Positions 8,469 to 17,298 of a stretch of 64,000 bases of DNA are shown in pieces; the first letter of the stretch is position 1, and every line of letters starts with the position of its first letter. The position numbers and the translations under genes were made by a program. Under the pieces are notes generated by a model. It ran no database searches. It worked only from the letters and a program-made list of their open reading frames with translations, and was not told the origin of the DNA. This stretch comes from Streptomyces mangrovisoli (GTDB lineage: Bacteria; Actinomycetota; Actinomycetes; Streptomycetales; Streptomycetaceae), in the NCBI RefSeq assembly GCF_000974985.2, contig NZ_LAVA02000039.1, positions 1-64,000 on the forward strand. Direction: 5' to 3'.

Positions 8469-9380
8469 GTGACGCGTACGGAGGAGTTCCAGGAGCTGCG
8501 GCCGCTGCTCTTCGCGATCGCCTACCGCATCCTCGGCAGCGTCACCGAGGCCGAGGACGCGCTCCAGGACACCTGGCTGCGCTGGCAGGCCGTCGCGACC
8601 CGGCCGGTGTCGACGAAGGCGTACCTGTCGGCGGTGGTCACCCGGGTCTCGGTCGACGTCCTGCGCTCGGCGCGGCAGCGGCGGGAGGAGTACGTCGGCC
8701 CGTGGTTCCCCGAGCCGCTGCTCGACGACCCCTACCAGGACCCGGAACGGGCGGCCGAGCTGTCCGACTCGGTCTCGATGGCGGCGCTGGTGCTGCTGGA
8801 GCGGCTCTCGCCGCTGGAGCGCGCGGTGTTCGTGCTGCGGGAGGTGTTCGGCTTCTCGTTCACGGAGATCGCCGACGCGGTGGAGCGCTCGGAGACGGCG
8901 TGCCGCCAGCTCGCCGTGCGCGCCCGCCGCCACATGGCCGCGGGCCGCCCCCGCTTCGAGGCGGACACCAAGGAGCGCGAGCGGCTCGCGGACCGCTTCT
9001 TCGACGCCTTCATGGCCGGCGACGTCGACAGCCTGCGCCAACTCCTCGCCGCCGACGTGCAGATGATCGGCGACAGCGGCGGCAAGGCCCCGCTGTTCGC
9101 GTCCGAGATCGCCGGCCGCGAGCACGCCGTCCCGGTGATCGCCCTGGTCGCGGACCGGTTCGCCCGCGCGGGCGTCCGCTTCGAGGCGCACCCGGTGAAC
9201 GGCCGTCCCGGCGGGGTCTTCCGCGACCCTGAGGGCCAGGTCCTCTCGACGGTCACCGTCGACATCGAGGACGGCCGTATCCGCACGATCCGCTCGGTCG
9301 TCAACCCCGACAAGCTCGGCCACCTGGGACCGGTCGCGGACGCGTGGGCGCTGGGGCGGGAGGCCAGCGGGGTGGAGTGA
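8469..9380 (+). CDS. ECF41-family RNA polymerase sigma factor (SigJ-like)
   Basis: A 303-residue ECF sigma factor. The GTG start follows GGGGAGGG and gives the usual short lead into the sigma-2 domain (LLFAIAYRILGSVTEAED). Sigma-4 follows at about 105-160 (LSPLERAVFVLREVFGFSF). A SnoaL-like C-terminal extension covers about 170-290. All three ECF41 signature motifs are recognisable: WFPEP at residue 79 (family WLPEP), DSGGK at 202 (family DGGGR/K) and NPDKL at 279. In this family the extension modulates sigma activity in place of an anti-sigma factor. ECF41 genes usually adjoin a carboxymuconolactone decarboxylase, oxidoreductase or epimerase gene; none is adjacent here. Confidence 0.93.
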   Translation: MTRTEEFQELRPLLFAIAYRILGSVTEAEDALQDTWLRWQAVATRPVSTKAYLSAVVTRVSVDVLRSARQRREEYVGPWFPEPLLDDPYQDPERAAELSDSVSMAALVLLERLSPLERAVFVLREVFGFSFTEIADAVERSETACRQLAVRARRHMAAGRPRFEADTKERERLADRFFDAFMAGDVDSLRQLLAADVQMIGDSGGKAPLFASEIAGREHAVPVIALVADRFARAGVRFEAHPVNGRPGGVFRDPEGQVLSTVTVDIEDGRIRTIRSVVNPDKLGHLGPVADAWALGREASGVE

Positions 9381-9593
9381 GGGGGTCCCTGAGGGGCGGC
9401 CGGGGGGCCGTCCTGGTGGGCGCGCCGAGGGCGGGCTGTCCCTGGTGAGCGCGGCTCGGGACGGGCTGTCCCCGGGGCGGGCCGATCGAGTGGTCTCGTG
9501 GGGGTGCGTGCCGCGCGGCGGCGGGTGGGGCGGGGTGGGCGTGGTGCCGTTGGTTGCCCGAGACCCCCATACCCCCTGAAGAGGCGCCCTGAC

Positions 9594-10808
9594 ATGAGAC
9601 GTACCTCCTCCCGACGTCTGTTCGCCGCCGCGGTGCTGGCGGCCTCCGTGCTGGCACCGGTGACCCTGGCTCCCGCCGCCGCGGGTGCCGTCCGCGGGAC
9701 GGCCGCCGACCGGCACCACCGGCACGACCGGGGCGACTGCCCGCACAGCAGCCTGGACCGCGCGACGACCGCGCGGCTCGACCGGGCGATCGCGGACGTG
9801 CAGCAGCAGGCCGGCATCCCCGGGCTCGTCGTCGGGCTGTGGATGCCGGGCAAGGGGAACTACCTCAGCACCACCGGCGTCCAGAACACCGCCACCGGCA
9901 AGCCGATGAGCCCCGACCTGTTCATGCGCATCGGCAGCGAGACGAAGACGTTCACCGTCACCGCGCTGCTCCAGCTCGTCGACGAGCACCGGGTCCGGCT
10001 CGACGACCCGATCTCCCGCTACGTCAGCGGGGTACCGGACGGGCGCCACATCACCCTGCGCCAGCTCGCGGAGATGCGCAGCGGGCTGTTCCCGTACACC
10101 TCCGACCCGGACTTCGTCCACGACCTGCTGAGCGACCCGCAGCGCCAGTTCACCCCGCGCGAGGTGCTCGCGTACGGCTTCAAGCACGCGAACACCTTCG
10201 CGCCGGGCGCCCAGTTCGAGTACTCCAACACCAACCTGGTGCTGCTCGGGCTGGTCGTCGAGAAGGCCGGCGGCGCGCGCGTCGCCGACTTCGTCCAGCG
10301 GCACGTGCTGCGCCCGGCCGGCCTCGGCCACACGCTGTTCCCGCGCGCCGCCGAGTTCCCCGAGCCGCACGCGCACGGGTACACCAACCAGACGCTGAGC
10401 GGCGCGGTCGAGGACTCCACCGACTGGAACCCCAGCTGGGCCTGGTCCGCCGGGGCGATGATCTCGAACCTCGACGACCTGCACCGCTGGGCGAGGGTCG
10501 TCGCGACCGGCACGCTGATCAGTCCCGAGGCCCAGCGACAGCGGCTGAAGTTCCTGCCGACCGGCCACCCCGGCACGAGCTACGGTCTCGGCATCTTCGA
10601 CAGCGGCGGCTGGATCGGGCACAACGGCTCCATCCCCGGCTACGAGAGCGTGACCGTCTATCTGCCGTCGAAGAAGGCGACCCTGGTGGTGCTGCTCAAC
10701 ACGGACGTGACGGTGGGCGGCCAGGAGCCGTCCTCGCTCGTCGCGCGGGCGGTGACCCAGATCGTCACGCCCGACCACGTGTACGACGCGGCGGCGCCGA
10801 CGCGCTGA
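9594..10808 (+). CDS. Secreted serine beta-lactamase-like hydrolase / D-Ala-D-Ala carboxypeptidase family
   Basis: A 404-residue exported protein. The ATG after GAAGAGG begins a classic signal peptide (MRRTSSRR, hydrophobic core, AAAGA). The three penicillin-interacting motifs are present: SETK with nucleophile Ser115 and Lys118, YSN at 210-212, and HNG at 343-345 in place of KTG. The class C-like architecture fits DD-peptidases and esterases of the beta-lactamase superfamily (family S12), acting outside the membrane. It is followed by a strong terminator, so it is probably monocistronic. Substrate (peptidoglycan stem, D-peptide or ester) cannot be told from sequence. Confidence 0.9.
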   Translation: MRRTSSRRLFAAAVLAASVLAPVTLAPAAAGAVRGTAADRHHRHDRGDCPHSSLDRATTARLDRAIADVQQQAGIPGLVVGLWMPGKGNYLSTTGVQNTATGKPMSPDLFMRIGSETKTFTVTALLQLVDEHRVRLDDPISRYVSGVPDGRHITLRQLAEMRSGLFPYTSDPDFVHDLLSDPQRQFTPREVLAYGFKHANTFAPGAQFEYSNTNLVLLGLVVEKAGGARVADFVQRHVLRPAGLGHTLFPRAAEFPEPHAHGYTNQTLSGAVEDSTDWNPSWAWSAGAMISNLDDLHRWARVVATGTLISPEAQRQRLKFLPTGHPGTSYGLGIFDSGGWIGHNGSIPGYESVTVYLPSKKATLVVLLNTDVTVGGQEPSSLVARAVTQIVTPDHVYDAAAPTR

Positions 10809-10857
10809 GCGCGCCCTGCGCCGACCGGTCCGGGCCCGCGCCGCGGGACCCACCGGG

Positions 10858-10886
10858 AACCCGCCGACCTCGCCGTCGGCGGGTTT
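10858..10886 (+). terminator. Rho-independent-like hairpin after the serine hydrolase
   Basis: A perfect 11-bp stem (AACCCGCCGAC / GTCGGCGGGTT) with a 6-base loop, followed by TTTC. It lies 50 bp after the hydrolase stop. Confidence 0.8.
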
Positions 10887-10946
10887 CGGCGTGCTGGGGC
10901 CAGGGCCGGGCTCAAGCTTCAGGCCTCAGACCTCTGACCTCTGACC

Positions 10947-11372
10947 TCAGACCCTCTGGAACAGGTACACGCCGACGATCTCTCCCTGGGCCGTCACCCG
11001 CTGCCCGGTCGAGAACGTCTTGTCGCGTACATCCTCGCGGAGCTGGACGTAGAGGTACTGGGCCGTGTGCAGCCGCCAGCCCACGTCCTCGATCCGGGAC
11101 AGCAGGTCACCCCGCGCGGCCTGCGGCACGGCGGGGTGATCCTGCTTGGTCTCCGTGAGCGGGATGTCGATCAGCCAGCCCGCCGTGCGCCGGGGGACCT
11201 CGACCTCGAACCAGCCGTCGCCCCGTGCGAAGGCCTGGCGGGCCGCTCCGACGAACCATTCCTGCCGGCCGTCCACGCGGTCGTTGTGCCGGCGGACCCG
11301 CTCGGCCTCGCGGGTCTCGGTGTCCGAGACCCTCTGCTGCTGTCTGCGCTGCCAGCGCTCCTCGACACCCAT
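10947..11372 (-). CDS. Conserved hypothetical protein, 141 aa
   Basis: A small soluble protein I do not recognise. The ATG gives a charged N-terminus (MGVEERWQRRQQQ), predicted helical to about residue 50. A tryptophan-rich beta section follows (WFEVEVP, GWLIDIP) and the C-terminus ends in EIVGVYLFQRV. There is no signal peptide or membrane span. It reads away from the GYD-domain gene 23 bp upstream and may be co-transcribed with it. Codon use matches the neighbours, so it is likely a genuine streptomycete gene of unknown role. Confidence 0.7.
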   Translation of the reverse strand: MGVEERWQRRQQQRVSDTETREAERVRRHNDRVDGRQEWFVGAARQAFARGDGWFEVEVPRRTAGWLIDIPLTETKQDHPAVPQAARGDLLSRIEDVGWRLHTAQYLYVQLREDVRDKTFSTGQRVTAQGEIVGVYLFQRV

Positions 11373-11395
11373 GTGCTCAGTACAGCACCTGCGGG

Positions 11396-11716
11396 TCAGT
11401 GCCCCGGCGGGCGGAAGCCGACCTGGCGGCGGGCGGCCTCGTCGATCTCCTCGACGCTCAGCAGCGGGGTGGCCCGGGTGCGGAGCGCGCCGCTGGCCTT
11501 GACGGCCAGGCTGGCGGCGGCCATCGAGACGGCGTCGGGGAAGTCGAGGACGCAGATGAAGTCGTCCTCCCCAAAGGCGAAGTACATGGTCTCGACGGTG
11601 CCGCCGAGGCCCGCGACGACCTGCTCCACGGCGGCGCGGCGGCCGCTCGCGCCCTCCTTGAGGAGGCCCTGGGTGCCGTCGGGGGTGTAGCTGGCCTGGA
11701 TGAGGTATTTCGGCAT
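11396..11716 (-). CDS. GYD domain protein
   Basis: A 106-residue protein of the GYD family (ferredoxin-like fold, relatives of YciI-type dimeric alpha/beta barrels). It begins MPKYLIQASYTPDG and carries the usual GLLKEGASGRRAAVE helix and GEDDFICVLDFPD strand. The ATG is preceded by a GGGAG ribosome site 7 bases upstream. Family members are small cytoplasmic proteins of mostly unknown function. It is likely transcribed together with the small unknown gene downstream. Upstream lies the largest array of the dispersed intergenic repeat. Confidence 0.85.
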   Translation of the reverse strand: MPKYLIQASYTPDGTQGLLKEGASGRRAAVEQVVAGLGGTVETMYFAFGEDDFICVLDFPDAVSMAAASLAVKASGALRTRATPLLSVEEIDEAARRQVGFRPPGH

Positions 11717-11837
11717 CGGTGGTGCTCCCTTGCTGGCCGCCTCCGGCGGTTTCGGGTGGTGCGGGTGGCCTTCCCGGCGGCGGGGGGTCGGCCCGTGTCC
11801 CCTGCCGGGATTCACCCGTGCGCCACCGGCCGCCCGG

Positions 11838-12270
11838 CCCCGGCCCGCGCGGTTCCCCGCGCTCGCCCCGGGGGGAGCCTCCACCTCCTCGACCGTCGAG
11901 CGCGGGTCCGCCGGGGCCGATCGCGCAGTTCCCCGCGCCCCTCCGTGGGTGATCCAGTGCGGGCCGGTGGGGGCTGGTCGCGCAGTTCCCCGCGCCCCTG
12001 AGGTGGCCCGCGGCGCAGCCCCTCCCAGGGGCGCGGGGTACTTGCGCGACCGGCCGCCGTCGGCCCGCAGACAAAAACGCAGGCACCCCCCCCCAAGGGG
12101 CGCGGGGAAGTGCGCGACCAGCCCCCACCGGCCCGCACACGAAAACACAGGTCCGCCCCCCCAAAGGGGCGCGGGGAACTGCGCGACCAGGCCCCACCGA
12201 CCCGCGGACAAAAACGCAGGCACACCCCGCAAGGGGCGCGGGGAACTGCGCGATCAGCCCCCGCCGACCC
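11838..12270. repeat. Cluster of dispersed GCGCAGTTCCCCGCGCC repeats (7 copies)
   Basis: This 600-bp gap between the divergent GYD and methyltransferase genes holds one degenerate and two good copies in forward orientation (cores at about 11848, 11921 and 11978). Four copies lie in reverse orientation (about 12027, 12096, 12165 and 12232). The last three reverse copies form a tandem array with a unit of about 68 bp, each followed by CAGCCCCCACCGGCCCGCA-like sequence and ACAAAAACGCAGG. Forward and reverse copies could pair into long hairpins. No convincing gene lies in this stretch. Confidence 0.85.
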
Positions 12271-12315
12271 GCAGCCGGACACTGCCGACCCCCGCGGAGC
12301 GGACGCCGTGTTTGG

Positions 12316-13221
12316 ATGGGGGCCGTGGACGACACCCCCCGCACCGCAAGCCGAACAGCCGTGCTGGTCTGTCAGGGACGCGCCGTCGCGGACGGACGCG
12401 CCGCCCCGGGCCGGTTCTCGGACCGGCTCGCCGCACGGCTGCTCAGCACCGACGAACGCACTCCCGTGGACGAGGTACGAGCCGGCACCCCGCCGGACGG
12501 CTTCCGCGCCCGCACCACCTACGAGAGCGTCCGCGCCTGCGCCGAGATCATGGTGCCCCGGACGGTCGCGATCGACGACGCCCTGCGCGCCCACCCGGCC
12601 CCGCAGCTCGTCGTCCTCGGCGCCGGTCTCGACACACGCGCCTGGCGGCTGCCGGAACTGGCGCACACGGACGTGTGGGAGGTCGACCATCCGGCGTCCC
12701 AGCGGGACAAGCGCGCCCGCCTCGCCGAGGACGGCGAACCCCCGGTCGTCGCCCGCTCCGTGCGGTTCGCTCCGGTCGACCTCGCCGTCGACGACCTCGG
12801 TACGGCGCTGGACGGCGCCGGGCACGAGGCGTCCCTGCCGACAGCCTGGCTGTGGGAAGGCGTCGTGCCCTACCTCGCGCGCGAGGAGGTGCGCGCGACG
12901 CTGGCCGCGCTGGCCGCCCGCAGCGCGCCCGGCAGCATCCTCGTCCTCAACTACCAGGCGCCCTCGGCGAAGGCGACCGCGGGTCGGCTGCTGACCCGTC
13001 TGCTCGGCAGCTCCGTCACCGCCGGCGAACCGTGGCGTTCACTGTGGAAGCCGCAGCACATGGCCGCCCTGCTGACGGAACACGGCCTGCGGGTGGTGTC
13101 GGACGACGACCTCCAGAGCCTCGCCGACGCGCTCGGCTCCGTCGACGGCTCGGCACGGGGGTCGGCGTCCCTGCGGTCGGGGCGGGTTGCTGTCGCGGAG
13201 TTCTCAGCACTCCTGGACTGA
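12316..13221 (+). CDS. Class I SAM-dependent methyltransferase, LCM/PPM1 family
   Basis: A 301-residue methyltransferase of the leucine carboxyl methyltransferase-like family (YktD/TCMP group in actinomycetes). The SAM-binding motif I reads VVLGAGLDTRAWRLP near residue 98, followed by the acidic residue of motif II in VWEVDHP. The family element WLWEGVVPYL appears near residue 175. It has no membrane span. Family members often modify small acids or polyketides; the substrate here is unknown. A GTG three codons later could also start translation. It stands alone between repeat-rich gaps, with no pathway partner nearby. Confidence 0.88.
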   Translation: MGAVDDTPRTASRTAVLVCQGRAVADGRAAPGRFSDRLAARLLSTDERTPVDEVRAGTPPDGFRARTTYESVRACAEIMVPRTVAIDDALRAHPAPQLVVLGAGLDTRAWRLPELAHTDVWEVDHPASQRDKRARLAEDGEPPVVARSVRFAPVDLAVDDLGTALDGAGHEASLPTAWLWEGVVPYLAREEVRATLAALAARSAPGSILVLNYQAPSAKATAGRLLTRLLGSSVTAGEPWRSLWKPQHMAALLTEHGLRVVSDDDLQSLADALGSVDGSARGSASLRSGRVAVAEFSALLD

Positions 13222-13288
13222 GACCCGGCGGCTCCCTTCTCCGGGCGGTCCCGAGCCCCTGATTCACCTGCGGCCCGGTGGGGGGCAT

Positions 13289-13358
13289 TCGCGCAGTTCC
13301 CCGCGCCCCTGGGGTGCTTGCGGCGCAACTCCTTCAAGGGGCGCGGGGAACTGCGCGA
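13289..13358. repeat. Inverted pair of the dispersed repeat; likely bidirectional terminator
   Basis: A forward copy (TCGCGCAGTTCCCCGCGCCC and beyond) and a reverse copy form a nearly perfect inverted repeat of about 21 bp, separated by about 25 bases. It lies between two convergent genes (methyltransferase and rhomboid-like), exactly where a two-way terminator is expected. Confidence 0.75.
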
Positions 13359-13404
13359 ACAACCCCCACCGGGCCGCAGACAAAAACGCAGGCGAGGCCC
13401 CGCG

Positions 13405-14235
13405 TCACCGCCGATCCGGCGCGCAGGCCGCCGGGGAGGCGGCGGGGCCGGGCGGCGCCCCAGGGCCGCGGGCCACGGGGGCGGCCTCCCGGTCCGCCAG
13501 GACGTGCGCACCGCCCGGGTCCGCGGGACCCGAAGCGCCCCGGCGCACCCGGTCCCGCATCCCCAGCGCCCGCCACAACCCCAGCACGACCGCCGTCGCC
13601 ACCGCGATCAGGTGCTCGCGGCCCGCCAGGTTCGGGACCGCGATCGACTCCCACACCATCGACCCGCTGGTCAGCACGAAGACGATCGGGGCCCGTCGGA
13701 CGACGGCGAGATAGGTGAACAGGCCGACCACCGCCGCCGACGGCCCGGTGTCCAGCACCCGACCCGCCACGGCCGGCAGGCCGAGGCCGCCCCACCCCGG
13801 CCCGAGCGCGAGCATCACACGCACGGACAGCGTGCCCGCCAGCGTGGCGGTGTAGGCGACGGCGAGGGTGCGGGCCCGGCCCAGGGTCAGCTCCGCCAGC
13901 GCGAACGCCAGGAACAGCTGGGTCAGCCCCGCCCACACCGGCAGGTCGAGCGCGGGGACGTAGAGCGAGACCGGCGTGCGCAGCAGGGCCAGCCACAGCG
14001 GCAGGTCGCCCCGGACCCCGCCGAGCAGCCGTACGGCCACCGCGCCCGCCGGGTGCTGCGCGAGGGCGTGGAAGAAGATCACGCCGAGGCAGGCCACGAA
14101 GGCCAGCAACAGGCCCGACAGGCCACGGCGGGCGAGCTGCCGCACCGGCTCCACGACGATGTTCCGCCATTCGCCGCGCAGCGCCCGCCCGAGTGCGGTC
14201 ACGGATCGCAGCACCACCGCGCCCAGTGGGCCCAC
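13405..14235 (-). CDS. Rhomboid-like integral membrane protein
   Basis: A 276-residue protein with about six hydrophobic segments, resembling the actinobacterial Rhomboid_2 group. The segment DTGPSAAVVGLF offers the GxS-like serine, and REHLIAVATAV near the end offers a histidine in a later span, so a Ser-His intramembrane protease dyad is possible. The N-terminal Arg-rich helix and the C-terminal 50-residue Ala/Pro-rich tail should lie in the cytoplasm. A GTG start is used; a second GTG 11 codons downstream (VTALGR) is also plausible. Protease activity is inference; substrate unknown. Confidence 0.68.
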   Translation of the reverse strand: MGPLGAVVLRSVTALGRALRGEWRNIVVEPVRQLARRGLSGLLLAFVACLGVIFFHALAQHPAGAVAVRLLGGVRGDLPLWLALLRTPVSLYVPALDLPVWAGLTQLFLAFALAELTLGRARTLAVAYTATLAGTLSVRVMLALGPGWGGLGLPAVAGRVLDTGPSAAVVGLFTYLAVVRRAPIVFVLTSGSMVWESIAVPNLAGREHLIAVATAVVLGLWRALGMRDRVRRGASGPADPGGAHVLADREAAPVARGPGAPPGPAASPAACAPDRR

Positions 14236-14368
14236 CCCCTTTGTCCCGTTCCCACCGTCCGGGAGGGTAGACGCGGGCGCTCGCGGCAGGGTTCATTCAC
14301 CGGACGGGCCGCCGGACGGGGCCGCCGTACACTTTGATCCCGAATGACCGCGAGACGAGGGAGTGCCC

Positions 14369-14941
14369 GTGCCCGGCCAGCGTTCCATCACGGAGGCGGA
14401 GAAGCTCGCGGAGGCCAAGCTCGGCGGGATCCCGGTGCGCCGGGCGCAGATGGCGGCGGTCGCCAACATGTACCGGGCAGCCTCGGCGGTGCGGCAGCAC
14501 CTGGAGAACTCGGTGCTGCGCGAGTCCGATCTGACCTGGACCGCGTTCGTGGTGCTGTGGGTGGTCTGGGTGTGGGGCGAGACGGAGACCCGGCACGTGG
14601 CCGAGGAGGCGGGCATCTCCAAGGGCACGCTGACCGGGGTGGCGCGCACGCTGGAGTCGCGGGGGCTGCTGCGGCGCACGGGCCACCCCACCGACGGCAG
14701 GCTGGTGTTGCTGGCGCTCACCGCCGAGGGCGAGGCGTTCATGAACCGCGTCTTCCCCGCGTTCAACGAGGAAGAGGCCTTCGTGACCGGGCAGTTGACC
14801 GATGACGAGTGCCGCGATCTGGCGGGTCTGCTGCGCCGTGTGGTGCTCCAGGTCGAGCAGGGCGGCGAGGACCGGCGCCGTGAGCTGCTGAACGGCGCGG
14901 AGCCCGCCCCGCGGCGCAGCGGACGGCGCGCGAAGGGCTGA
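14369..14941 (+). CDS. MarR-family transcriptional regulator
   Basis: A 190-residue winged-helix protein. The GTG at this position sits 5-6 bases after CGAGGGAG; a GTG two codons upstream overlaps that site and is less likely. The HTH spans about residues 60-110 (HVAEEAGISKGTLTGVARTLESRGLL) with the MarR wing RTGHPTDGRLVLL. A long basic C-terminal tail (RRSGRRAKG) is unusual. The rhomboid-like gene is transcribed divergently 127 bp away and is the nearest candidate target, but the next gene on the right is convergent. Ligand unknown. Confidence 0.88.
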   Translation: MPGQRSITEAEKLAEAKLGGIPVRRAQMAAVANMYRAASAVRQHLENSVLRESDLTWTAFVVLWVVWVWGETETRHVAEEAGISKGTLTGVARTLESRGLLRRTGHPTDGRLVLLALTAEGEAFMNRVFPAFNEEEAFVTGQLTDDECRDLAGLLRRVVLQVEQGGEDRRRELLNGAEPAPRRSGRRAKG

Positions 14942-14948
14942 CCGGGCG

Positions 14949-14968
14949 GGCCCGCACGGGTGCGGGCC
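14949..14968. terminator. Hairpin between convergent genes
   Basis: GGCCCGCAC-GG-GTGCGGGCC is a perfect GC-rich inverted repeat 8 bp after the MarR stop. It could serve as a terminator for both convergent genes. No T-run follows, as is common in Streptomyces. Confidence 0.5.
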
Positions 14969-15053
14969 GGCGGGCGCCCACCCGGTCAGGCACGACCGTC
15001 CGCGTACGACGGCCTTTCGCGTACGACGACCGCCCGCGAACGGAGGCTTCGAA

Positions 15054-15755
15054 TCAGCGCGGTGCGCCCGCCGCCTGCACCAGCGCCTCGAACAGCCGCT
15101 GCTGGGAGGGGTCTTCGGCGGCGGTGTCCTCGGGGTGCCACTGCACGGCCGCGAACCAGCCCGCGCCGCCGGGGAGTTCGAGGCCCTCCACGGTTCCGTC
15201 GGCGGCGCGCGCGGTGACGGTCAGTCCTTCGCCGAGCCGGTCCACGTGCTGGTGGTGGTAGCAGGACGCCTCGACCTTGTCGGTGCCCGTGGCGCGGGCC
15301 AGCACCGAGCCCGCGGCCAGGGCGACCGGGTGCCGTACATGCCGGTGCTCGCGGCCGGGGCCGCCCATGTCCTGGTGCAGGGTGCCGCCGAGGGCGGTGT
15401 TGACCACCTGGAGGCCGCGGCAGATCGCGAGCAGCGGCAGCCCGGCGACGAGGGCGTACTCGGCGGCCGCCAGGTCGAAGGAGTCCTGGAGGTCGTCGAC
15501 GTCGTAGACGCTGTCGTGGGCGTCGGTGACGCCGTAGCGGTGCGGTGCCAGGTCGCCGCCGCCGGGCAGCAGCAGGCCGTCGAAGCGGGCGAGCCGGCCG
15601 GCCGTGCCGTTCTCGGCGGGGTGGATGGTGGCGGGTTCGCCCCCGGCCCGCCACACCGCCTCGACGAGGGCGCGGGCGTTGACCTCGGCCGCGTAGCGCA
15701 GGGCAGAGGTGGTGGCGGCGAACCGGGCGGGGATCGCGATGAGGGGTCGGCTCAC
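15054..15755 (-). CDS. Gamma-glutamyl-gamma-aminobutyrate hydrolase-like class I amidotransferase
   Basis: A 233-residue Peptidase C26 protein of the PuuD type, which cleaves a gamma-glutamyl group from a gamma-glutamylated product. It begins RPLIAIPARF, has the LLPGGGDLAPHRYG loop, the nucleophile Cys in AICRGLQVVN and the catalytic His/Glu in QWHPED. Its GTG start overlaps the aldehyde dehydrogenase stop by 4 bp (GTGA), so translation is coupled. With the upstream permease and dehydrogenase it reconstitutes part of a Puu-like pathway: import, aldehyde oxidation and removal of glutamate. The gamma-glutamyl ligase could be the glutamine-synthetase-like gene 10 kb away. Confidence 0.9.
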   Translation of the reverse strand: MSRPLIAIPARFAATTSALRYAAEVNARALVEAVWRAGGEPATIHPAENGTAGRLARFDGLLLPGGGDLAPHRYGVTDAHDSVYDVDDLQDSFDLAAAEYALVAGLPLLAICRGLQVVNTALGGTLHQDMGGPGREHRHVRHPVALAAGSVLARATGTDKVEASCYHHQHVDRLGEGLTVTARAADGTVEGLELPGGAGWFAAVQWHPEDTAAEDPSQQRLFEALVQAAGAPR

Positions 15756-17242
15756 AACTGGATCCAGGTGGTCTTGAGTTCGGTGTACTTCTCCAGGGCG
15801 TGCGCGGACTTGTCGCGGCCGTTGCCGGACTGCTTCATGCCGCCGAAGGGCACGGTCAGGTCGCCCTCCTCGTAGCAGTTGACCCAGACGGTGCCGGCCT
15901 TCAGGGCGCGGGAGACGCGGTGGGCGGTGGACAGGTCGGAGGTCCACAGGCCCGCGGCGAGGCCGTACTCGGTGTCGTTGGCGAGGGCGACGGCCTCGTC
16001 GAGGTCGTCGAAGGGCAGCACCGACAGGACGGGGCCGAAGACCTCCTCGCGGGCGAGGCGGCTGCGGGGGGCGACCTGGTCGAACACGGTGGGTTCGAGG
16101 TAGCTGCCGCCGGTCTCGGTGAGGGTGCGGGTTCCGCCGGTGCGCAGCCGGGCGCCGTCGTCGGCGGCCTGCCGGACGTGGTCGAGGACGCGGCCGAGGT
16201 GGGCCTCGCCGACCAGGGCGCCCATCTCGGTGGCCGGGTCGAGGGGGTCGCCGACGCGCAGCGCGCGGGCGCGGGCGACGATCGCCTCGGTGACGCGTTC
16301 GGCGACGGAGGAGTGGACGAGGAGGCGCGAGGGTGCGGTGCACATCTCGCCCTGGTTGAAGAAGATGCCCCAGGCTGCGGTGGCGGCCGCCTTGTCGAGG
16401 TCGGGGGCGTCGGGCAGGACGATGTTGGGCGACTTGCCGCCGAGTTCGAGCCAGACGCGCTTGAGGTTGGAGTCGGCCGCGTAGTGCAGGAAGTGGCGGC
16501 CGACGGCGGTGGAGCCGGTGAACGCGAGGACGTCGACGCCGGGGTGGAGGCCGAGGGCGCGTCCGGTGACCGGTCCGTCGCCGCAGACGACGTTGAGGAC
16601 GCCGGGCGGCAGTCCGGCCTCGGTGGCGGCGCGGGCCAGCAGCAGCGCGGAGAGCGGGGAGTTCTCGGACGGCTTGAGGACGACCGTGCAGCCCGCGGCG
16701 AGGGCGGGGGCGATCTTCCAGCCGGCGAGGGTGAGCGGGAAGTTCCAGGGGACGACGGCGCCGACCACGCCGGCCGGTTCCCGGGTGACGAGGGCGAGCG
16801 CGTCGGCCGCGGTGTGCGGGGACTCGTCGGTGAGCTTGTCGGCGAGCTGGCCGTACCAGCGGAAGGTGTTGATCACCGCGCGCAGTTCGATGTCGTGGGC
16901 GTCGGTGATGGGCTTGCCCATCTCCAGGCTCACGGTGAGCGCGAGGTCGGCCCGCCGGTCCTCCAGGACGTCGGCGATGCGGGTGAGGACCCGGCCGCGG
17001 TCGGCGGGTGCCAGGCGCGGCCAGGGCCCGCTGTCGAACGCACGGCGAGCGGCGGCCACCGCGGCGTCGACCTCGGCGCTGCCGCCGTCGGCGACCTCGG
17101 TGAGGATCTGGCCGTCGCGGGGCGAGACCACGGGGAAGACAGCGCCCGACCCGGCCTCCTCGGCACCGTCGATGTGGTGTGCGCGAGGCAGGTCGAGCGC
17201 CTTGGCCCGGTGGAGCCATTCGTCGTGCGTGACAGCGGGCAT
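15752..17242 (-). CDS. NAD(P)-dependent aldehyde dehydrogenase, PuuC-like
   Basis: A 496-residue ALDH-superfamily enzyme. The NAD-binding and catalytic motifs are intact: VPWNFPL, VLKPSE, FTGSTAVG, LELGGKSPN with the general-base Glu, and NQGEMCTAPSR with the nucleophile Cys. Length matches the family. Sandwiched between an amino-acid/amine permease and a gamma-glutamyl hydrolase, it most likely oxidises a gamma-glutamyl aminoaldehyde to the acid, as PuuC does in putrescine breakdown. The exact aldehyde is inferred from context only. It starts 57 bp after the permease stop and overlaps the hydrolase start. Confidence 0.93.
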   Translation of the reverse strand: MPAVTHDEWLHRAKALDLPRAHHIDGAEEAGSGAVFPVVSPRDGQILTEVADGGSAEVDAAVAAARRAFDSGPWPRLAPADRGRVLTRIADVLEDRRADLALTVSLEMGKPITDAHDIELRAVINTFRWYGQLADKLTDESPHTAADALALVTREPAGVVGAVVPWNFPLTLAGWKIAPALAAGCTVVLKPSENSPLSALLLARAATEAGLPPGVLNVVCGDGPVTGRALGLHPGVDVLAFTGSTAVGRHFLHYAADSNLKRVWLELGGKSPNIVLPDAPDLDKAAATAAWGIFFNQGEMCTAPSRLLVHSSVAERVTEAIVARARALRVGDPLDPATEMGALVGEAHLGRVLDHVRQAADDGARLRTGGTRTLTETGGSYLEPTVFDQVAPRSRLAREEVFGPVLSVLPFDDLDEAVALANDTEYGLAAGLWTSDLSTAHRVSRALKAGTVWVNCYEEGDLTVPFGGMKQSGNGRDKSAHALEKYTELKTTWIQL

Positions 17243-17298
17243 GGGACGTTCTCCAGACCTTTGCTGAGGTGGGGGGTGGATGCGGGAATGCGGTGGGG

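Noticed and set aside
12096..12254. Three regularly spaced repeats considered as a small CRISPR array
   Set aside because: The spacers are similar to each other and the unit recurs singly elsewhere in the window; no cas gene is present.
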